A stretch of DNA of 64,000 bases. It comes from Aquidulcibacter paucihalophilus. Its GTDB lineage: Bacteria > Pseudomonadota > Alphaproteobacteria > Caulobacterales > Caulobacteraceae. Position numbers and translations under genes: made by a program. The notes below the pieces were generated by a model. That model did not search any database. It saw nothing but the letters and a program-made list of their open reading frames with translations, and was not told where the DNA came from. Below, in pieces: positions 47,635 to 57,072 of the stretch. Within the stretch, counting starts at the first letter, position 1; every line of letters starts with the position of its first letter. The stretch is taken from NCBI GenBank assembly GCA_030285985.1, contig CP127384.1, positions 2,592,501 to 2,656,500 of the forward strand. The letters are read 5' to 3'.

Positions 47635-49280
47635 CAGTCCTGATGGACCCAGCTGCGCAGGATGGCGGTGGATTCGTCAGGATGTTTCTCGACGAACTCC
47701 GCGACCTTCTTGACCGAGGAGGCCTTCACCTGACCCTCGATGCGGGCGATGTCGAGCCGCTGGTCCATCTCGGACGGACCGGACAGCTGGGGCATGACGC
47801 CGCCGGCACCGCCCATGATGGTGGTCTGCAGCGAGGTCACGCCGCCGCCGCCGCCCGCGCCGGCGAGCTGCAACTGGCCCGCGCCGCCGCCGCCTCCGCC
47901 GGTCGCCGTCTTCAGCAGCGGGCGCAGCACGAAGAAGATCAGCAGCAGGCCGGTGACCAGCAGCACCAGCAGCTCGACGCCGCGCATGATGTCGTTCTTG
48001 GTGAAGTCCAGCAGGGGCGAGGCCGCCTCCTCGCCGCCGACCACGGCCAGGTCGCGGTTGAAGCGGACGTTCAGGACCTCGATCTTGTCGCCGCGCGCGG
48101 CGTCGATGCCGACGGCGGCGGCGACCAGCGCCTTGATCTGCTCAATCTCCGCCGGCGTGCGCGCGGCATAGGTCGGGGCCGCGCCATTGGCGCCGGGCGT
48201 CCATTTGCCGTCGACGGCGACCGAGACGGCCAGTCGCTTGATCTCGCCGGCCTCTTTCACCGTGGTCGTGGTGGTGTTGGAGATTTCGTAGTTGGTGGTT
48301 TCCGTGCTGTCGGTCGTGCGCGAGCCGGCCGGGGTCGTCGCGGGTGCCTCGCCGCCGGGGATGTTGTTGGTCGCGGTCGCTCCGCCGTCGGCGACCCCGG
48401 TGGTATCGGCGCTTTCCGAGCCGTTGGTCGAGGTCGAACGCACCACCTGGCCGTCCGGATCATAGCGCTGCTCCTGGGTGGTGGAGCGGCTGTGGTCGAT
48501 GTCGGCCGTGACCTGGACGCGCGCGCCGCCGACGCCGACGACGCCCTCGACGATGTCCATGATGCGGGCCTGCAGCTGGGCCTCGGTGGAGTCGCGCGCC
48601 TCCTGCGCCGAGGCGGCGCTGAAGCCTTCGGAGTCCGAGCCGGCCGCGAGGGTGCGGTTGGAGGTGTCGGTCAGGGTGACCTTCTCGGGCTTCAGGTTCG
48701 GCACCGAGGAGGCGATGACGTTGCGGATGGCCTGGACCTGGGCGCCCGACAGCTGACCGCCGGTGACGCCGACGACCACCGAGGCGGTGGGCTCGGCGGC
48801 GTCGGCCTGGAACAGCTCGCGGCGCGGCAGGGCGATCATGACGCGGGCGGAGGTGATGCCGCGCATGGACAGGATGGTGCGGGCCAGTTCGCCCTCGAGG
48901 GCGCGCTTTTCGTTGAGGTTCTGCTGGAACTCGGTCTGGCCCAGCACCGACTGGTTGTCGAAGATCTCGTAGCCGACCGAGCCGGAGGTCACGAGGCCCT
49001 TGCCGGCGACCAGCATGCGCGCCTCACCGACCTCGTCGCGGCTGACGAAGATGGTCGAGCCGTCGCCCTTCGAGGAATATTTGATGCCGGCGCTGTCCAG
49101 CGCCGTGGTGACCTCGGAGGCTTCCTGCAGGTCGAGGTTGGAATACAGCAGGGCGTCCGGGGCCTGGCCGATGCGCAGCATGACGGCGACCAGCACGGCC
49201 GCGACGCCGGCGGCAACGCCCAGCACCACGGTCAGCCGACCGATTCCGAATCTCTGCAACGCCGCCGTGAAGCCGCCCAC
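47634..49280 (-). CDS. fliF: Flagellar MS-ring protein FliF
   Basis: A 548-residue membrane ring protein. It has TM1 near residues 18-38 ([20 protein letters not shown]) and TM2 around 430-450. The ring-building regions include [17 protein letters not shown] and [19 protein letters not shown]. The C-terminal tail interacts with FliG. It starts with GTG, 45 bp downstream of the promoter palindrome. It is first in a seven-gene unit (fliF, fliG, fliH, fliN, flbD, bla, flhA). Confidence 0.97.
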   Translation of the reverse strand: MGGFTAALQRFGIGRLTVVLGVAAGVAAVLVAVMLRIGQAPDALLYSNLDLQEASEVTTALDSAGIKYSSKGDGSTIFVSRDEVGEARMLVAGKGLVTSGSVGYEIFDNQSVLGQTEFQQNLNEKRALEGELARTILSMRGITSARVMIALPRRELFQADAAEPTASVVVGVTGGQLSGAQVQAIRNVIASSVPNLKPEKVTLTDTSNRTLAAGSDSEGFSAASAQEARDSTEAQLQARIMDIVEGVVGVGGARVQVTADIDHSRSTTQEQRYDPDGQVVRSTSTNGSESADTTGVADGGATATNNIPGGEAPATTPAGSRTTDSTETTNYEISNTTTTTVKEAGEIKRLAVSVAVDGKWTPGANGAAPTYAARTPAEIEQIKALVAAAVGIDAARGDKIEVLNVRFNRDLAVVGGEEAASPLLDFTKNDIMRGVELLVLLVTGLLLIFFVLRPLLKTATGGGGGGAGQLQLAGAGGGGGVTSLQTTIMGGAGGVMPQLSGPSEMDQRLDIARIEGQVKASSVKKVAEFVEKHPDESTAILRSWVHQD

Positions 49281-49324
49281 GCGTCCTGCCCCGAATACTC
49301 ACGGGTCCTTACAGACGCCCGCTA

Positions 49325-49362
49325 GGCAGAAACTGCCGCCTTCGTGGTAAATGCGGAGTTAA
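49325..49362 (-). promoter_or_regulatory. Composite flagellar promoter element of the fliF operon (site A)
   Basis: On the minus strand: TTAA-N7-TTTACC (CtrA-like box), seven bases, then the palindrome CGGCAGTTTCTGCC (49325-49338). The same order and spacing occur at sites B and C. The palindrome resembles the FlbD ftr element of Caulobacter. The box has one mismatch to TTAA-N7-TTAA. Confidence 0.75.
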
Positions 49363-49375
49363 GACCTTTGGTGGA

Positions 49376-50452
49376 TCAACGTTTTTTGCGCTTCTGGAGC
49401 ACAAAGCCGATGACCTTGGCGGCCGCCTCGAAATGCTCGCGGGGGATGGTCTCGTCGATGTCGACCGCGGCGTAGAGGGCCCGGGCCAGGGGCACGTTCT
49501 CGACGATCGGGACATTGTGTTCGCGCCCCACCTCCCGGATGCGCATGGCCAAGGCGTCGACGCCCTTGGCGACGCAGATCGGTGCCGCATCGCCCTCGCC
49601 GGGTTCATAGCGAAGCGCGACGGAATAGTGGGTCGGGTTGGTGACGATGACCGTGGCCTTCGGCACGTTCTGCATCATCCGCTGGCGGCTGCGCTGGGCC
49701 CGGATCTGCCGGAGCTTGGCCTTGACGTGCGGATCACCCTCGGACTGTTTGTAGTCCTCCTTCAGCTCTTCCTTGGTCATCTTCATCCGCTCGGCGAAGC
49801 GGTAGCGCTGCCAGAGGAAATCGGCGCCGGCAGTAAAGGCGAGGAAGATGATGGTCGCCATCATCAGGGCCAGGGCCAGATCCCGCGCCATGGGCAGGAT
49901 CATCGCCGGCGGCATGGCGGCCATGTTCTCGAGTTCGCGCAGGTGCGGCTTCAGCACCAGCCAGCAGATGACGCCGACCGCGATCAGCTTGAGAAAGGTC
50001 TTGATGAACTGAACCAGGCCGTCGGGGCCGAAGATGCGCTTGAACCCCGCCATGGGATTCACCTTCGACCAGTCGGGCTTCAGCTTCTCGGCGGTGAAGA
50101 TCAGGCCGGACTGGGCGACATTGCCGCCGACGCCGCCGAGAATGGTGGCCAGCATGACCACGCCGAGGAAGGGCGCAACCGCCCACAGGGCGATGGCCCC
50201 GATCTCGACACCGGCTCCGGTCTCGAGGCCGCCGAGCATGGTGTGGGGCGCCGCGATGAAGGGCAGAAGCTGCTCGGCCATCGAGTTGGCGAACCAGCCG
50301 CCCGACATCAGCACCACGGCGGCGGCACCCGCCAGGGACAGGGCCGCCGCGACATCCGGAGACTTGGCGACGTCGCCCTTCTTGCGTGCTTCCGCAAGTT
50401 TTCGCGGTGTTGCCTCTTCTGTCTTCGACTCGGGATCGGTGCCTTCAGCCAC
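49376..50452 (-). CDS. flhB: Flagellar export protein FlhB
   Basis: A 358-residue export-gate protein. It begins VAEGTDPESKTEEATPRKL, has four membrane helices and the self-cleavage site NPTH in VIVTNPTHYSVALRY. The track of an upstream ATG would overlap fliR by about 89 bases. The GTG at 50452 overlaps fliR by only 8 bases and follows a GGGAGG ribosome site, so I use it. It is third in the fliQ-fliR-flhB unit. Confidence 0.95.
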   Translation of the reverse strand: MAEGTDPESKTEEATPRKLAEARKKGDVAKSPDVAAALSLAGAAAVVLMSGGWFANSMAEQLLPFIAAPHTMLGGLETGAGVEIGAIALWAVAPFLGVVMLATILGGVGGNVAQSGLIFTAEKLKPDWSKVNPMAGFKRIFGPDGLVQFIKTFLKLIAVGVICWLVLKPHLRELENMAAMPPAMILPMARDLALALMMATIIFLAFTAGADFLWQRYRFAERMKMTKEELKEDYKQSEGDPHVKAKLRQIRAQRSRQRMMQNVPKATVIVTNPTHYSVALRYEPGEGDAAPICVAKGVDALAMRIREVGREHNVPIVENVPLARALYAAVDIDETIPREHFEAAAKVIGFVLQKRKKR

Positions 50453-51215
50453 CGGCGCCTCCCACGAAGAGTCGGGCCAGGGTGCGGTAGCGGTCGATGA
50501 AGACCGTACCGACCACGCCGAGACTGAGGGCAAAGACCGACAGGCCCAGCAGGATGCTGAGCGGGGCGGCGGCGAAGAAGACCTGGAAGGACGGCATCAC
50601 CCGGCCGACGAGGCCCGAGGCGAGGTTGAAGATCAGGGAGAAGACGAGCAGCGGCGCCGACAGCTGGACGCCCAGCATGAAGGCGTCGCCGAGGGTGCGG
50701 ATGGCCAGTTCGACGAAGTCGCCCGTGACCAAGGGGGCCATGGGACTGATCAGCTCATAGGAGCCGACCAGGCCCGCGATGAACAGGTGATGGGTGTTGG
50801 TCGCGAAGATCAGGGTGGTGCCCAGCAGCATCAGAAAGGCACCGATGGTCGAGCCCGGCTGCGTCTGCATCGGATTGGCGGTCTGGGCGAAGGCCAGGGT
50901 GGTCTGCAGGGCGACGATCTCACCCGCGGTGGCCAGGGCGGTCAGGAAGGACCGGAGCAGGCCACCGATCATCAGGCCGACGATCACCTCGCGGATGATC
51001 CAGCCCGTCATGCCGCCGATGGTCGCGGGCAGGGCCGGCAGGACGCCGGCGATCACCGGCCAGAGGGCCAGGCTGACGACCAGGGCCAGCGACAGTCGGA
51101 TGCGCGGCGAGACATAGCTTTCGCCGATGCCCGGCAGCATCAGCAGCACAGCGCCGATCCGCGCGAAGATCAGCGCCCCCTGCCAGACCTGGTCCGATGT
51201 CGCCCAGGGCTCCAC
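50445..51215 (-). CDS. fliR: Flagellar export protein FliR
   Basis: A 256-residue membrane protein with about six helices. It has LIFARIGAVLLMLPGIGE near the N-terminus and GLMIGGLLRSFLTALATAGEI and LLVFSLIFNLASGLVGRVMPSFQ further on, all FliR-typical. It sits between fliQ and flhB. The start is GTG at 51215. Confidence 0.95.
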   Translation of the reverse strand: MEPWATSDQVWQGALIFARIGAVLLMLPGIGESYVSPRIRLSLALVVSLALWPVIAGVLPALPATIGGMTGWIIREVIVGLMIGGLLRSFLTALATAGEIVALQTTLAFAQTANPMQTQPGSTIGAFLMLLGTTLIFATNTHHLFIAGLVGSYELISPMAPLVTGDFVELAIRTLGDAFMLGVQLSAPLLVFSLIFNLASGLVGRVMPSFQVFFAAAPLSILLGLSVFALSLGVVGTVFIDRYRTLARLFVGGAGG

Positions 51216-51235
51216 CTAACGACGTCCCATGCCGG

Positions 51236-51499
51236 TCACATACCGGCGATGCGCGCCGCGATCGTCCGCATGAAACCGCCCAGCAGCGCTCCCATCAGCG
51301 GCAGGAACAGCAGCAGGCTGATGAAGATGGCGATGATCTTGGGGGCGTAGATCAGGGTCTGCTCCTGGATCTGGGTCAGGGCCTGGAACAGGCCGATGAC
51401 CACGCCGACGACCAGGCCGACCAGCAGAACCGGCGCGCACAGCTGGATCGTCAGCCAAAGGGCGTCGCGCCCCACATCCATCACTTCCGCGCCGTTCAT
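51236..51499 (-). CDS. fliQ: Flagellar export protein FliQ
   Basis: An 87-residue two-helix membrane protein. LTIQLCAPVLLVGLVVGVVIGLFQALTQIQEQTLIYAPKI is the family consensus. An earlier GTG at 51511 is in frame, but the ATG at 51499 has a TGGAG ribosome site. It leads the fliQ-fliR-flhB unit. Confidence 0.94.
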   Translation of the reverse strand: MNGAEVMDVGRDALWLTIQLCAPVLLVGLVVGVVIGLFQALTQIQEQTLIYAPKIIAIFISLLLFLPLMGALLGGFMRTIAARIAGM

Positions 51500-51557
51500 T
51501 CTACGCTCCACACTATTCGGTGGCCTGACGGCCTTCGGCCTGCTTGAGGCCGCACCG

Positions 51558-51595
51558 GGCAGAAAATGCCGGGAGCGTGGTTAACGAGGGGTTAG
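51558..51595 (-). promoter_or_regulatory. Composite flagellar promoter element of fliQRflhB (site B)
   Basis: On the minus strand: CTAA-N7-TTAACC, seven bases, then CGGCATTTTCTGCC (51558-51571). It is 59 bp upstream of the fliQ start. Geometry is identical to sites A and C. The second half of the box, TTAACC, matches the CtrA consensus. Confidence 0.78.
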
Positions 51596-51603
51596 TGCGG
51601 TGG

Positions 51604-51726
51604 CGGGTGGTTGGTGATGGGTGGCTGGTGCAAGGCCGGACGGACGCCGATCGACCGCGAGGTGGCTTGCGACGGAGCGCTATCGGCATGTGCGACCATC
51701 AACCACCAGTCGCCAACCACCCCTCC
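51604..51726. repeat. Imperfect inverted repeat before folE
   Basis: Left arm (51605-51631) GGGTGGTTGG... and right arm (51692-51723) ...CCAACCACCC are inverted copies with several mismatches around a loop of about 60 bases. The right arm holds CGACCATCAACCAC, which also occurs at 25626-25639. It lies in the folE leader. Confidence 0.55.
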
Positions 51727-51752
51727 GCTCGACCCCCGACCATCGACCTTCT

Positions 51753-52340
51753 ATGTCAGGCCTCATGACCAAGCCCCCCGTCTCCCAGTCCGACGCCGAA
51801 GCCGCCGTGCGCACCCTGATCGAATGGGCCGGGGACAACCCCGACCGGGAGGGTCTGCTGGACACGCCGGCGCGGGTGGTCCGTAGCTACAAGGAGCTGT
51901 TCGCCGGCTATGAGGTCGAACCGCGCCAGTATCTGGAGCGGACCTTCGAGGAGGTCGGCGGCTACAACCAGTTGGTCGTGCTGAAGGACATCCGGTTCGT
52001 CAGCTTCTGCGAACACCATATGCTGCCGGTCGTGGGCGTGGCCCATGTCGGCTATCTGCCGACGGACCGGGTGGTCGGCATCTCCAAACTGGCGCGGGTG
52101 GTGCGCGGCTATGCCCGCCGTCTGCAGATCCAGGAGAAGATGACCTCCGAGATCGCCAACGCCATCGACGAGGTTCTGAAGCCCCAGGGCGTCGGCGTGG
52201 TCATCGAGGCCGAGCACAGCTGCATGACGCTGCGCGGGGTCGACGTGCCGGGTGCCAGCCTGACCACCAGTGCCCTGCTGGGCGTGGTGCGCGACGACGC
52301 CCGGACACGGGAAGAGTTTCTCCGGCTGGTCAGGGGCTGA
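51753..52340 (+). CDS. folE: GTP cyclohydrolase I
   Basis: A 195-residue enzyme that makes dihydroneopterin triphosphate, the first step of folate and pterin synthesis. The zinc and active-site region is FCEHHMLPVVGVAHVGYLP, with the later HSCMTLRGV and the QEKMTSEIANAI segment. Starts at 51753 and 51765 (MTKPPVSQ) are both possible. I chose the first without a strong ribosome site. The next gene begins one base after its stop. Confidence 0.93.
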   Translation: MSGLMTKPPVSQSDAEAAVRTLIEWAGDNPDREGLLDTPARVVRSYKELFAGYEVEPRQYLERTFEEVGGYNQLVVLKDIRFVSFCEHHMLPVVGVAHVGYLPTDRVVGISKLARVVRGYARRLQIQEKMTSEIANAIDEVLKPQGVGVVIEAEHSCMTLRGVDVPGASLTTSALLGVVRDDARTREEFLRLVRG

Positions 52341-52341
52341 G

Positions 52342-53043
52342 ATGGGTCGGCTGATCGAGGAACTGGACTATCGCGCCACCGCCATGGGGCCGTTGATCCT
52401 GCGGCGACGCTGGGTGGCGGCGATCGACGCGGATGTGGTCGAGGTCATCCTCGGTGAAGAGCATCTGATGTCGAGCCTGTTCACGGTCGGCGAGACAGAA
52501 CTGGCCGTGCGCGGTCTGGCCGCAGCGAAAGGCACGTCGCTCAAGGTTCTCGTGGGCGGGCTGGGGCTGGGCTATACGGCGCGCGCCGCGCTGGCCGATG
52601 ATCGGGTGACGTCGGTGGACGTCGTCGACGCCCTGGCACCGGTGATCGAATGGCATGAAGCCGGGCTGGTGCCGCTGGGCGAAAGCCTGGGGCAGGAGCC
52701 GCGCTGCCATCTGAAGCACGGCGACTTCTTCGGCTGGTTCGACGCGGCCCGGGCGGTGGCGGATCGATACGACGTCGTGCTGCTCGACATCGACCACTCC
52801 CCCCGCGCCCTGCTTCACCCCGAACACGCGCGCTTCTATTCGGTCGAGGGGCTGGGGCGACTGCGCGACGGGATCGCCGCCGGCGGAGTTTTCGCCATGT
52901 GGTCGGACGAGGGGCCGGACGAGGCCTTCATCGCCGTGCTCGAGGCCGTGTTCGTGAACATCCGGGCCGAGGTGGTCGCCTTCGACAATCCCCTGACCGG
53001 CGGGGCCTCGACCTGCACGATCTACCTCTGCGACCGGGACTGA
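52342..53043 (+). CDS. Spermidine synthase-like methyltransferase-fold protein
   Basis: A 233-residue protein. LKVLVGGLGLGYTARAALA is a nucleotide-binding glycine-rich motif, and VVLLDIDHSPRALLHPEHARFYS with SDEGPDEAFIAVLEAVF resembles spermidine synthase-type proteins. Substrate and product are not known. The ATG at 52342 follows the folE stop by one base, so both are in the same transcript. Confidence 0.75.
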   Translation: MGRLIEELDYRATAMGPLILRRRWVAAIDADVVEVILGEEHLMSSLFTVGETELAVRGLAAAKGTSLKVLVGGLGLGYTARAALADDRVTSVDVVDALAPVIEWHEAGLVPLGESLGQEPRCHLKHGDFFGWFDAARAVADRYDVVLLDIDHSPRALLHPEHARFYSVEGLGRLRDGIAAGGVFAMWSDEGPDEAFIAVLEAVFVNIRAEVVAFDNPLTGGASTCTIYLCDRD

Positions 53044-53108
53044 AGCCCAGCGGAAATTAACGGGAGATTCTTTTTCTAGGCGTAGGCCCCCGCCTGAAGG
53101 GACCGCCG

Positions 53109-54227
53109 TTGAGCCGCTCGAAACCCGCCAAGCACCGCCTGCTGTTGAGTCCGGACGCACTGGCCGCGAGTCTGCAGAAGCACCAGCGCTATGTGCGCCG
53201 GCAGTCCGGCGGCATGCGCGCCTTCCTGCGGTTCGCCGAACTGCCCGGCCAAGTCCTGACGGCCCGGATCCTCGACGAGATCGACCTGACCGGTGCCAAT
53301 CTGCGGGGTGCCAACCTGCGACAGGCCAGCGCCGCCAACGCCTCCTTCTTCGCGGCTGACCTGTCCGGCGCGGACCTGACGCTGATCCGGGCCCCGCAGG
53401 CCGACTTCCGCGGGGCGGTCCTGTCCGGCGCGCGGCTGAACAGCGCCGTGCTGGACGGCGCAGACATGCGCCGGGCGGTCCTCGCCACGGCGCATGAAGG
53501 CTTCCAGCTGGTCCGTGTGAACGGAGCCGCCGCCAGCCTGAACGGCACGGACCTCTCCGAGGCCAAGGCCGGCAAGGTCGACTTTTCAAACTGCTCCCTC
53601 AAGGGCGCCAAGCTGCGGGGCACCAACCTGCGGGGCGCCGTCTTCGCCGACGCGATCATGACCGGCGCTGACCTGGCCGGCGCCCAGCTGGGCGGGGCAA
53701 CCTTCCATGGTGCCGTCCTGACCGGAATCGATGTGACCAAGCTGGGCCTGCCGCCCGAGAGCCTGGCCGGCTGCCTGCTCGATCCAGGCCCGGAGGCGCT
53801 GGCCGCGCGTGACGAAATGCTCGAGATGCTGGACCTGGCCGAGCGCTGGGCGGAGACCAATGGCCGCGAGGGCCAGCCCGCCAATCTCGATGGTCGGGAC
53901 CTTCGGGTGCTGGACGGCCGGCTGAGCGGGCGGACCCTGCCCGCGCTCTCGGCGCGCGGAGCCATCGCGGCGGGTGTCAGCTTCCAGGGCAGCCAGCTTC
54001 AGGGTGCCGTGTTCGACTCTGCCGACCTGCGCGACGTCAGCTTCGCCGACGCCGACCTGCGCGGGGCCGGGTTCCGGGCGGCGCGACTGGCCTATGCCGA
54101 CCTCGACACCGCCGATCTGGCCCCGCTCTCGCTGGCGGGAGGCGGGGGCAAGCCGGTCGATTTCGGGGAGGCCGAGCTGACCAACGTCCGCCGCTTCCAG
54201 CGCCGGCCGGTCATGACCGCCGCCTGA
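53109..54227 (+). CDS. Pentapeptide-repeat protein
   Basis: A 372-residue protein. Two blocks of A(D/N)LxG-type five-residue repeats (about 56-200 and 280-350) form right-handed beta helices. Between them lies a helical spacer with LAARDEMLEMLDLAERWAET. A basic Lys/Arg stretch begins the protein. The start is a TTG with AAGGGA before it. Function is unknown, and members include DNA mimics. It is alone on the plus strand. Confidence 0.85.
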   Translation: MSRSKPAKHRLLLSPDALAASLQKHQRYVRRQSGGMRAFLRFAELPGQVLTARILDEIDLTGANLRGANLRQASAANASFFAADLSGADLTLIRAPQADFRGAVLSGARLNSAVLDGADMRRAVLATAHEGFQLVRVNGAAASLNGTDLSEAKAGKVDFSNCSLKGAKLRGTNLRGAVFADAIMTGADLAGAQLGGATFHGAVLTGIDVTKLGLPPESLAGCLLDPGPEALAARDEMLEMLDLAERWAETNGREGQPANLDGRDLRVLDGRLSGRTLPALSARGAIAAGVSFQGSQLQGAVFDSADLRDVSFADADLRGAGFRAARLAYADLDTADLAPLSLAGGGGKPVDFGEAELTNVRRFQRRPVMTAA

Positions 54228-54272
54228 TACGGCCCGCTCCTTGCGGAATTCGCCTCAGACGAGGTGAATTCC

Positions 54273-55424
54273 ATGGCCTGGACCGCAATTTCGACCCGAA
54301 ACGAGACACCGCCCATCGTGCGCGGTGGATGGCTGGACGCGCTGCGCTTCATTGTCGCCGCCCTGATCATCCTGCATCACTTCCAGGGGGCCGGGCCGAT
54401 CGCCCTGGCCGAGGGTCTGCATCCGGTGTTCGAGCGGGGCGGCTTCCTGCTCACCAACTTCTTCCTGATCGACAGCGGCTATGTGCTGATGCGGGTCTAC
54501 GGCGGCTCGCTCGCCGGAGGGCGGATGTCGGCCGGCGACTTCTTCGCCAAGCGGTTCCTGCGGGTCTGGCCCGCGCACATCATCATGGGACTGAGCCTGG
54601 TTGCCCTCGTCGTCGGGGGGACGGCGATCGGGGTCGGGCCGCGGGCCCCGGAATGGTTCGCCTGGGACCAGCTCTGGGCCCAGCTGGGCCTGGTGCAGGC
54701 GTTCGGGGTTCCCGGCGGCTACGGCTGGAACGCGCCGAGCTGGTCGATCTCGGCCCTGATCGGCTGCTACCTGGCCTTCCCGTGGATCCTGAAGGGTCTG
54801 GTCCGGCTGGGGCCGTGGAGCGTGCTGGCCCTCGGCGTCGGCCTGTATCTGGTCGCCAACCAGCTGACCTGGAGCCTGTTGGGCTATCCCGTCTACCAGA
54901 TGCCGATGGGCTACGGCTTTTTCCGCGCCCTGCCGCTGTTCTTCCTCGGCATGGCCCTGGCCTGGTTCGCCCAGAAGGTCTGGATCGCGCCGAAGCTGGC
55001 GGGCTGGGCCGGGATCGTTGCGGCCGTGGCGCTGGCCTTCGTGCAGTATTTCGACAAACACGCGCTGATCTCGCTGGTCTGTATCTCGACCATCATCCTC
55101 GCGGCCGGCGCCACGCCGACGCCGCGCCCCTCGAAATGGGTGGAGAAGGCCGCGCAGGTCTCGTTCTCGATGTTCATCACCAATGAGGTGGTGCGGATCG
55201 CCTGGTTCGGCGTGGCCAATGTGATGATCGCGAAACTCGCCCTGCCCGTCGCCGCCCAGTGGGCGCTGTGGGGGATGGGCGTGACGGCGGCCTTCGTCTT
55301 CGCCTGGCTGTTCCACGTCCTGATCGACACCCCGATCCAGGACCGCATCCGCGCCTGGCTGAAGGGCCGGTCGAGGTCGCGGCCGCGGGTGGTCGCCCGG
55401 CCGGTCGTCTCGCTGGAAGGATAG
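54273..55424 (+). CDS. Acyltransferase 3-family membrane protein
   Basis: A 383-residue membrane protein of about ten helices. It begins GGWLDALRFIVAALIILHHFQG, a typical acyltransferase 3 start with its conserved His, then FLIDSGYVLMRVYGG and FFAKRFLRVWPAHI with the RxxR element. Such enzymes acylate sugars or lipids at the membrane. The substrate is unknown. ATG 54273 is chosen because GAGGTG precedes it. Confidence 0.85.
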   Translation: MAWTAISTRNETPPIVRGGWLDALRFIVAALIILHHFQGAGPIALAEGLHPVFERGGFLLTNFFLIDSGYVLMRVYGGSLAGGRMSAGDFFAKRFLRVWPAHIIMGLSLVALVVGGTAIGVGPRAPEWFAWDQLWAQLGLVQAFGVPGGYGWNAPSWSISALIGCYLAFPWILKGLVRLGPWSVLALGVGLYLVANQLTWSLLGYPVYQMPMGYGFFRALPLFFLGMALAWFAQKVWIAPKLAGWAGIVAAVALAFVQYFDKHALISLVCISTIILAAGATPTPRPSKWVEKAAQVSFSMFITNEVVRIAWFGVANVMIAKLALPVAAQWALWGMGVTAAFVFAWLFHVLIDTPIQDRIRAWLKGRSRSRPRVVARPVVSLEG

Positions 55425-55468
55425 GGCCTCGCACCGGGCCGGAATTGGGCTAGAACAGGCGGGTGAGC

Positions 55469-56308
55469 ATGCCTGACCCCCACGATCCTGACGCCCTCGC
55501 CAGGGCGGCCGACGCCGGCGACCCCGAGTCCGCGCATCGGCTGGCGGTTCTGGCCGCCATGGGACTGGGCCTGCCACAGGACTGGCGGGTCGCCATGGAG
55601 CGGCTGACGCAGGCGGCGAGGCTGGGACACCCTACCGCGGCGCGGCAACTGGCCCTGCTGTCGAACGGCGCGGGGATCGACCTGGCCGCCTGGCTGACCC
55701 CGCCCCCGCCCCGCAGGCTGAGTCAGGGACCGGCCATCTTCGCCATCGACGGCTTCCTGCCGGAGGCGGTCTGCGACTGGGTGAAGGCGCAGGCCGGGGC
55801 CGTGACCGAGCCGGCGCTGGTCTATGATCCCGAGACCGGAGAAGGCCGGCGCGAGAGCGTCCGCACCAATGACGCCGCCCTGTTCGATCTGACCCGGATG
55901 GACGTGGTGCTGACTGTGGTGCGCGAGCGGATCGCGCGGGCGGCGGGGCTGCCCGTTCCGGGTCTCGAGTGGACGCAGGTGCTGCACTATGCGGTCGGTC
56001 AGACCTTCGACTGGCACGTCGACTGGCTGGACCCCGCCACGCCCGGCCATGCCGGCGACCTGGTCGAGCGAGGCCAGCGGATCGCCACCTGTCTGGTGTT
56101 TCTCAATGATGATTTCGAGGGCGGGGAGACGGCGTTCGAGGCCGGCGGTCTGAGGCACCGCGGCCGCAAGGGCGACGCCCTGTTGTGGGCCAACACCCTG
56201 CCCGACGGTTCCATCGACCGGCGCACGCGCCATGCCGGCCTGCCGCCGACCTCAGGGGAAAAATGGGTGCTGTCGCAGTGGCTGCGCGCACGGGCACCGA
56301 ACAGCTGA
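55469..56308 (+). CDS. 2OG-Fe(II) oxygenase with N-terminal Sel1-like repeats
   Basis: A 279-residue protein. Residues 1-65 resemble Sel1 repeats (ALARAADAGDPESAHRLAVLAA). The remainder is a prolyl-4-hydroxylase-like fold: VLHYAVGQTFDWHVDWLDP has the HxD iron ligands, and TRHAGLPPTSGEKWVLSQW has the distal His plus the 2-oxoglutarate lysine. The target is unknown. It is located between the flagellar blocks. The start could also be GTG 55463. Confidence 0.82.
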   Translation: MPDPHDPDALARAADAGDPESAHRLAVLAAMGLGLPQDWRVAMERLTQAARLGHPTAARQLALLSNGAGIDLAAWLTPPPPRRLSQGPAIFAIDGFLPEAVCDWVKAQAGAVTEPALVYDPETGEGRRESVRTNDAALFDLTRMDVVLTVVRERIARAAGLPVPGLEWTQVLHYAVGQTFDWHVDWLDPATPGHAGDLVERGQRIATCLVFLNDDFEGGETAFEAGGLRHRGRKGDALLWANTLPDGSIDRRTRHAGLPPTSGEKWVLSQWLRARAPNS

Positions 56309-56328
56309 GGCCTGGCGGCCGGGAGCCG

Positions 56329-56628
56329 TCAGATCGGCATCCGCATGATCTCCTGATAGGCCTGGATCACCTGGTCGCGCACGGCCATGACGGTTTCCAG
56401 CGAGGCCTCGGCCGAGGAGACGGCGGTGACCACGTCGATCAGACTGCCCTGCCCCTGGACGGCGGACGCCATCTGGGTTTCGGCGGCGCGCGAGGCCTGG
56501 GTCATATCGCCCATGACGCTGGTGAGCATGTCGGCGAAGCCGGACTGGCCCGCGCCGCCGACGGGCGACGCCGGCATCTCCGTGCCCTGGATCGCCGAAT
56601 AGGCACGCGCCGCGGCCAAGGGGTTCAT
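56329..56628 (-). CDS. fliE: Flagellar hook-basal body protein FliE
   Basis: A 99-residue protein that joins the MS ring to the rod. [48 protein letters not shown] at the C-terminus is the FliE consensus. It is last in flgB-flgC-fliE, 10 bp after flgC. Confidence 0.95.
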   Translation of the reverse strand: MNPLAAARAYSAIQGTEMPASPVGGAGQSGFADMLTSVMGDMTQASRAAETQMASAVQGQGSLIDVVTAVSSAEASLETVMAVRDQVIQAYQEIMRMPI

Positions 56629-56638
56629 CGCTCAGATC

Positions 56639-57058
56639 CTATTTCTTCAGCAGATCGAGGGTGCGGGCGTCCATGGCCCGCGCGGTCTCGATGATGTTCA
56701 GGTTGGCCTCGTAGGCGCGCTGGGCCTCGCGCATGTCCATGGCCTCGACGAGGGTGTCGACGTTGGGCCGCAGCACATAGCCCTCGGCGTTGGCCGCCGG
56801 ATGCGTCGGGTCGTACTCGGTCTTGAAGTCGCCCATGTCGGGCCGGACCTCAGCGAGGACGACGCCGGTGGAGCCGTTGATCTCGCGCGCCTGGAAGACC
56901 GGGATCTGGCGGCGATAGGGCTGGCCGCCCGCGGTCGGGGCGGTCGACTGGGCGTTGGCGATGTTCTCGGCGATGATCCGCATGCGCGACTGCTGCGCCT
57001 GCAGGGCGCTGGCCGCGACGGCCATGGCGGAGTTACGGGGCGGGATCGGGTCAGGCAT
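56639..57058 (-). CDS. flgC: Flagellar proximal rod protein FlgC
   Basis: A 139-residue rod protein. It begins with AASALQAQQSRMRIIAENIANAQST (the rod consensus) and ends with the typical ALVEAMDMREAQRAYEANLNIIETARAMDARTLDLLK-type stretch. It is 14 bp after flgB. Confidence 0.96.
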   Translation of the reverse strand: MPDPIPPRNSAMAVAASALQAQQSRMRIIAENIANAQSTAPTAGGQPYRRQIPVFQAREINGSTGVVLAEVRPDMGDFKTEYDPTHPAANAEGYVLRPNVDTLVEAMDMREAQRAYEANLNIIETARAMDARTLDLLKK

Positions 57059-57072
57059 GGGCTATTCCTCGA

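Noticed and set aside
51604..51752. A known riboswitch before folE (for example a tetrahydrofolate class)
   Set aside because: The inverted repeats do not show the conserved core of a described riboswitch, so I report only the repeat.
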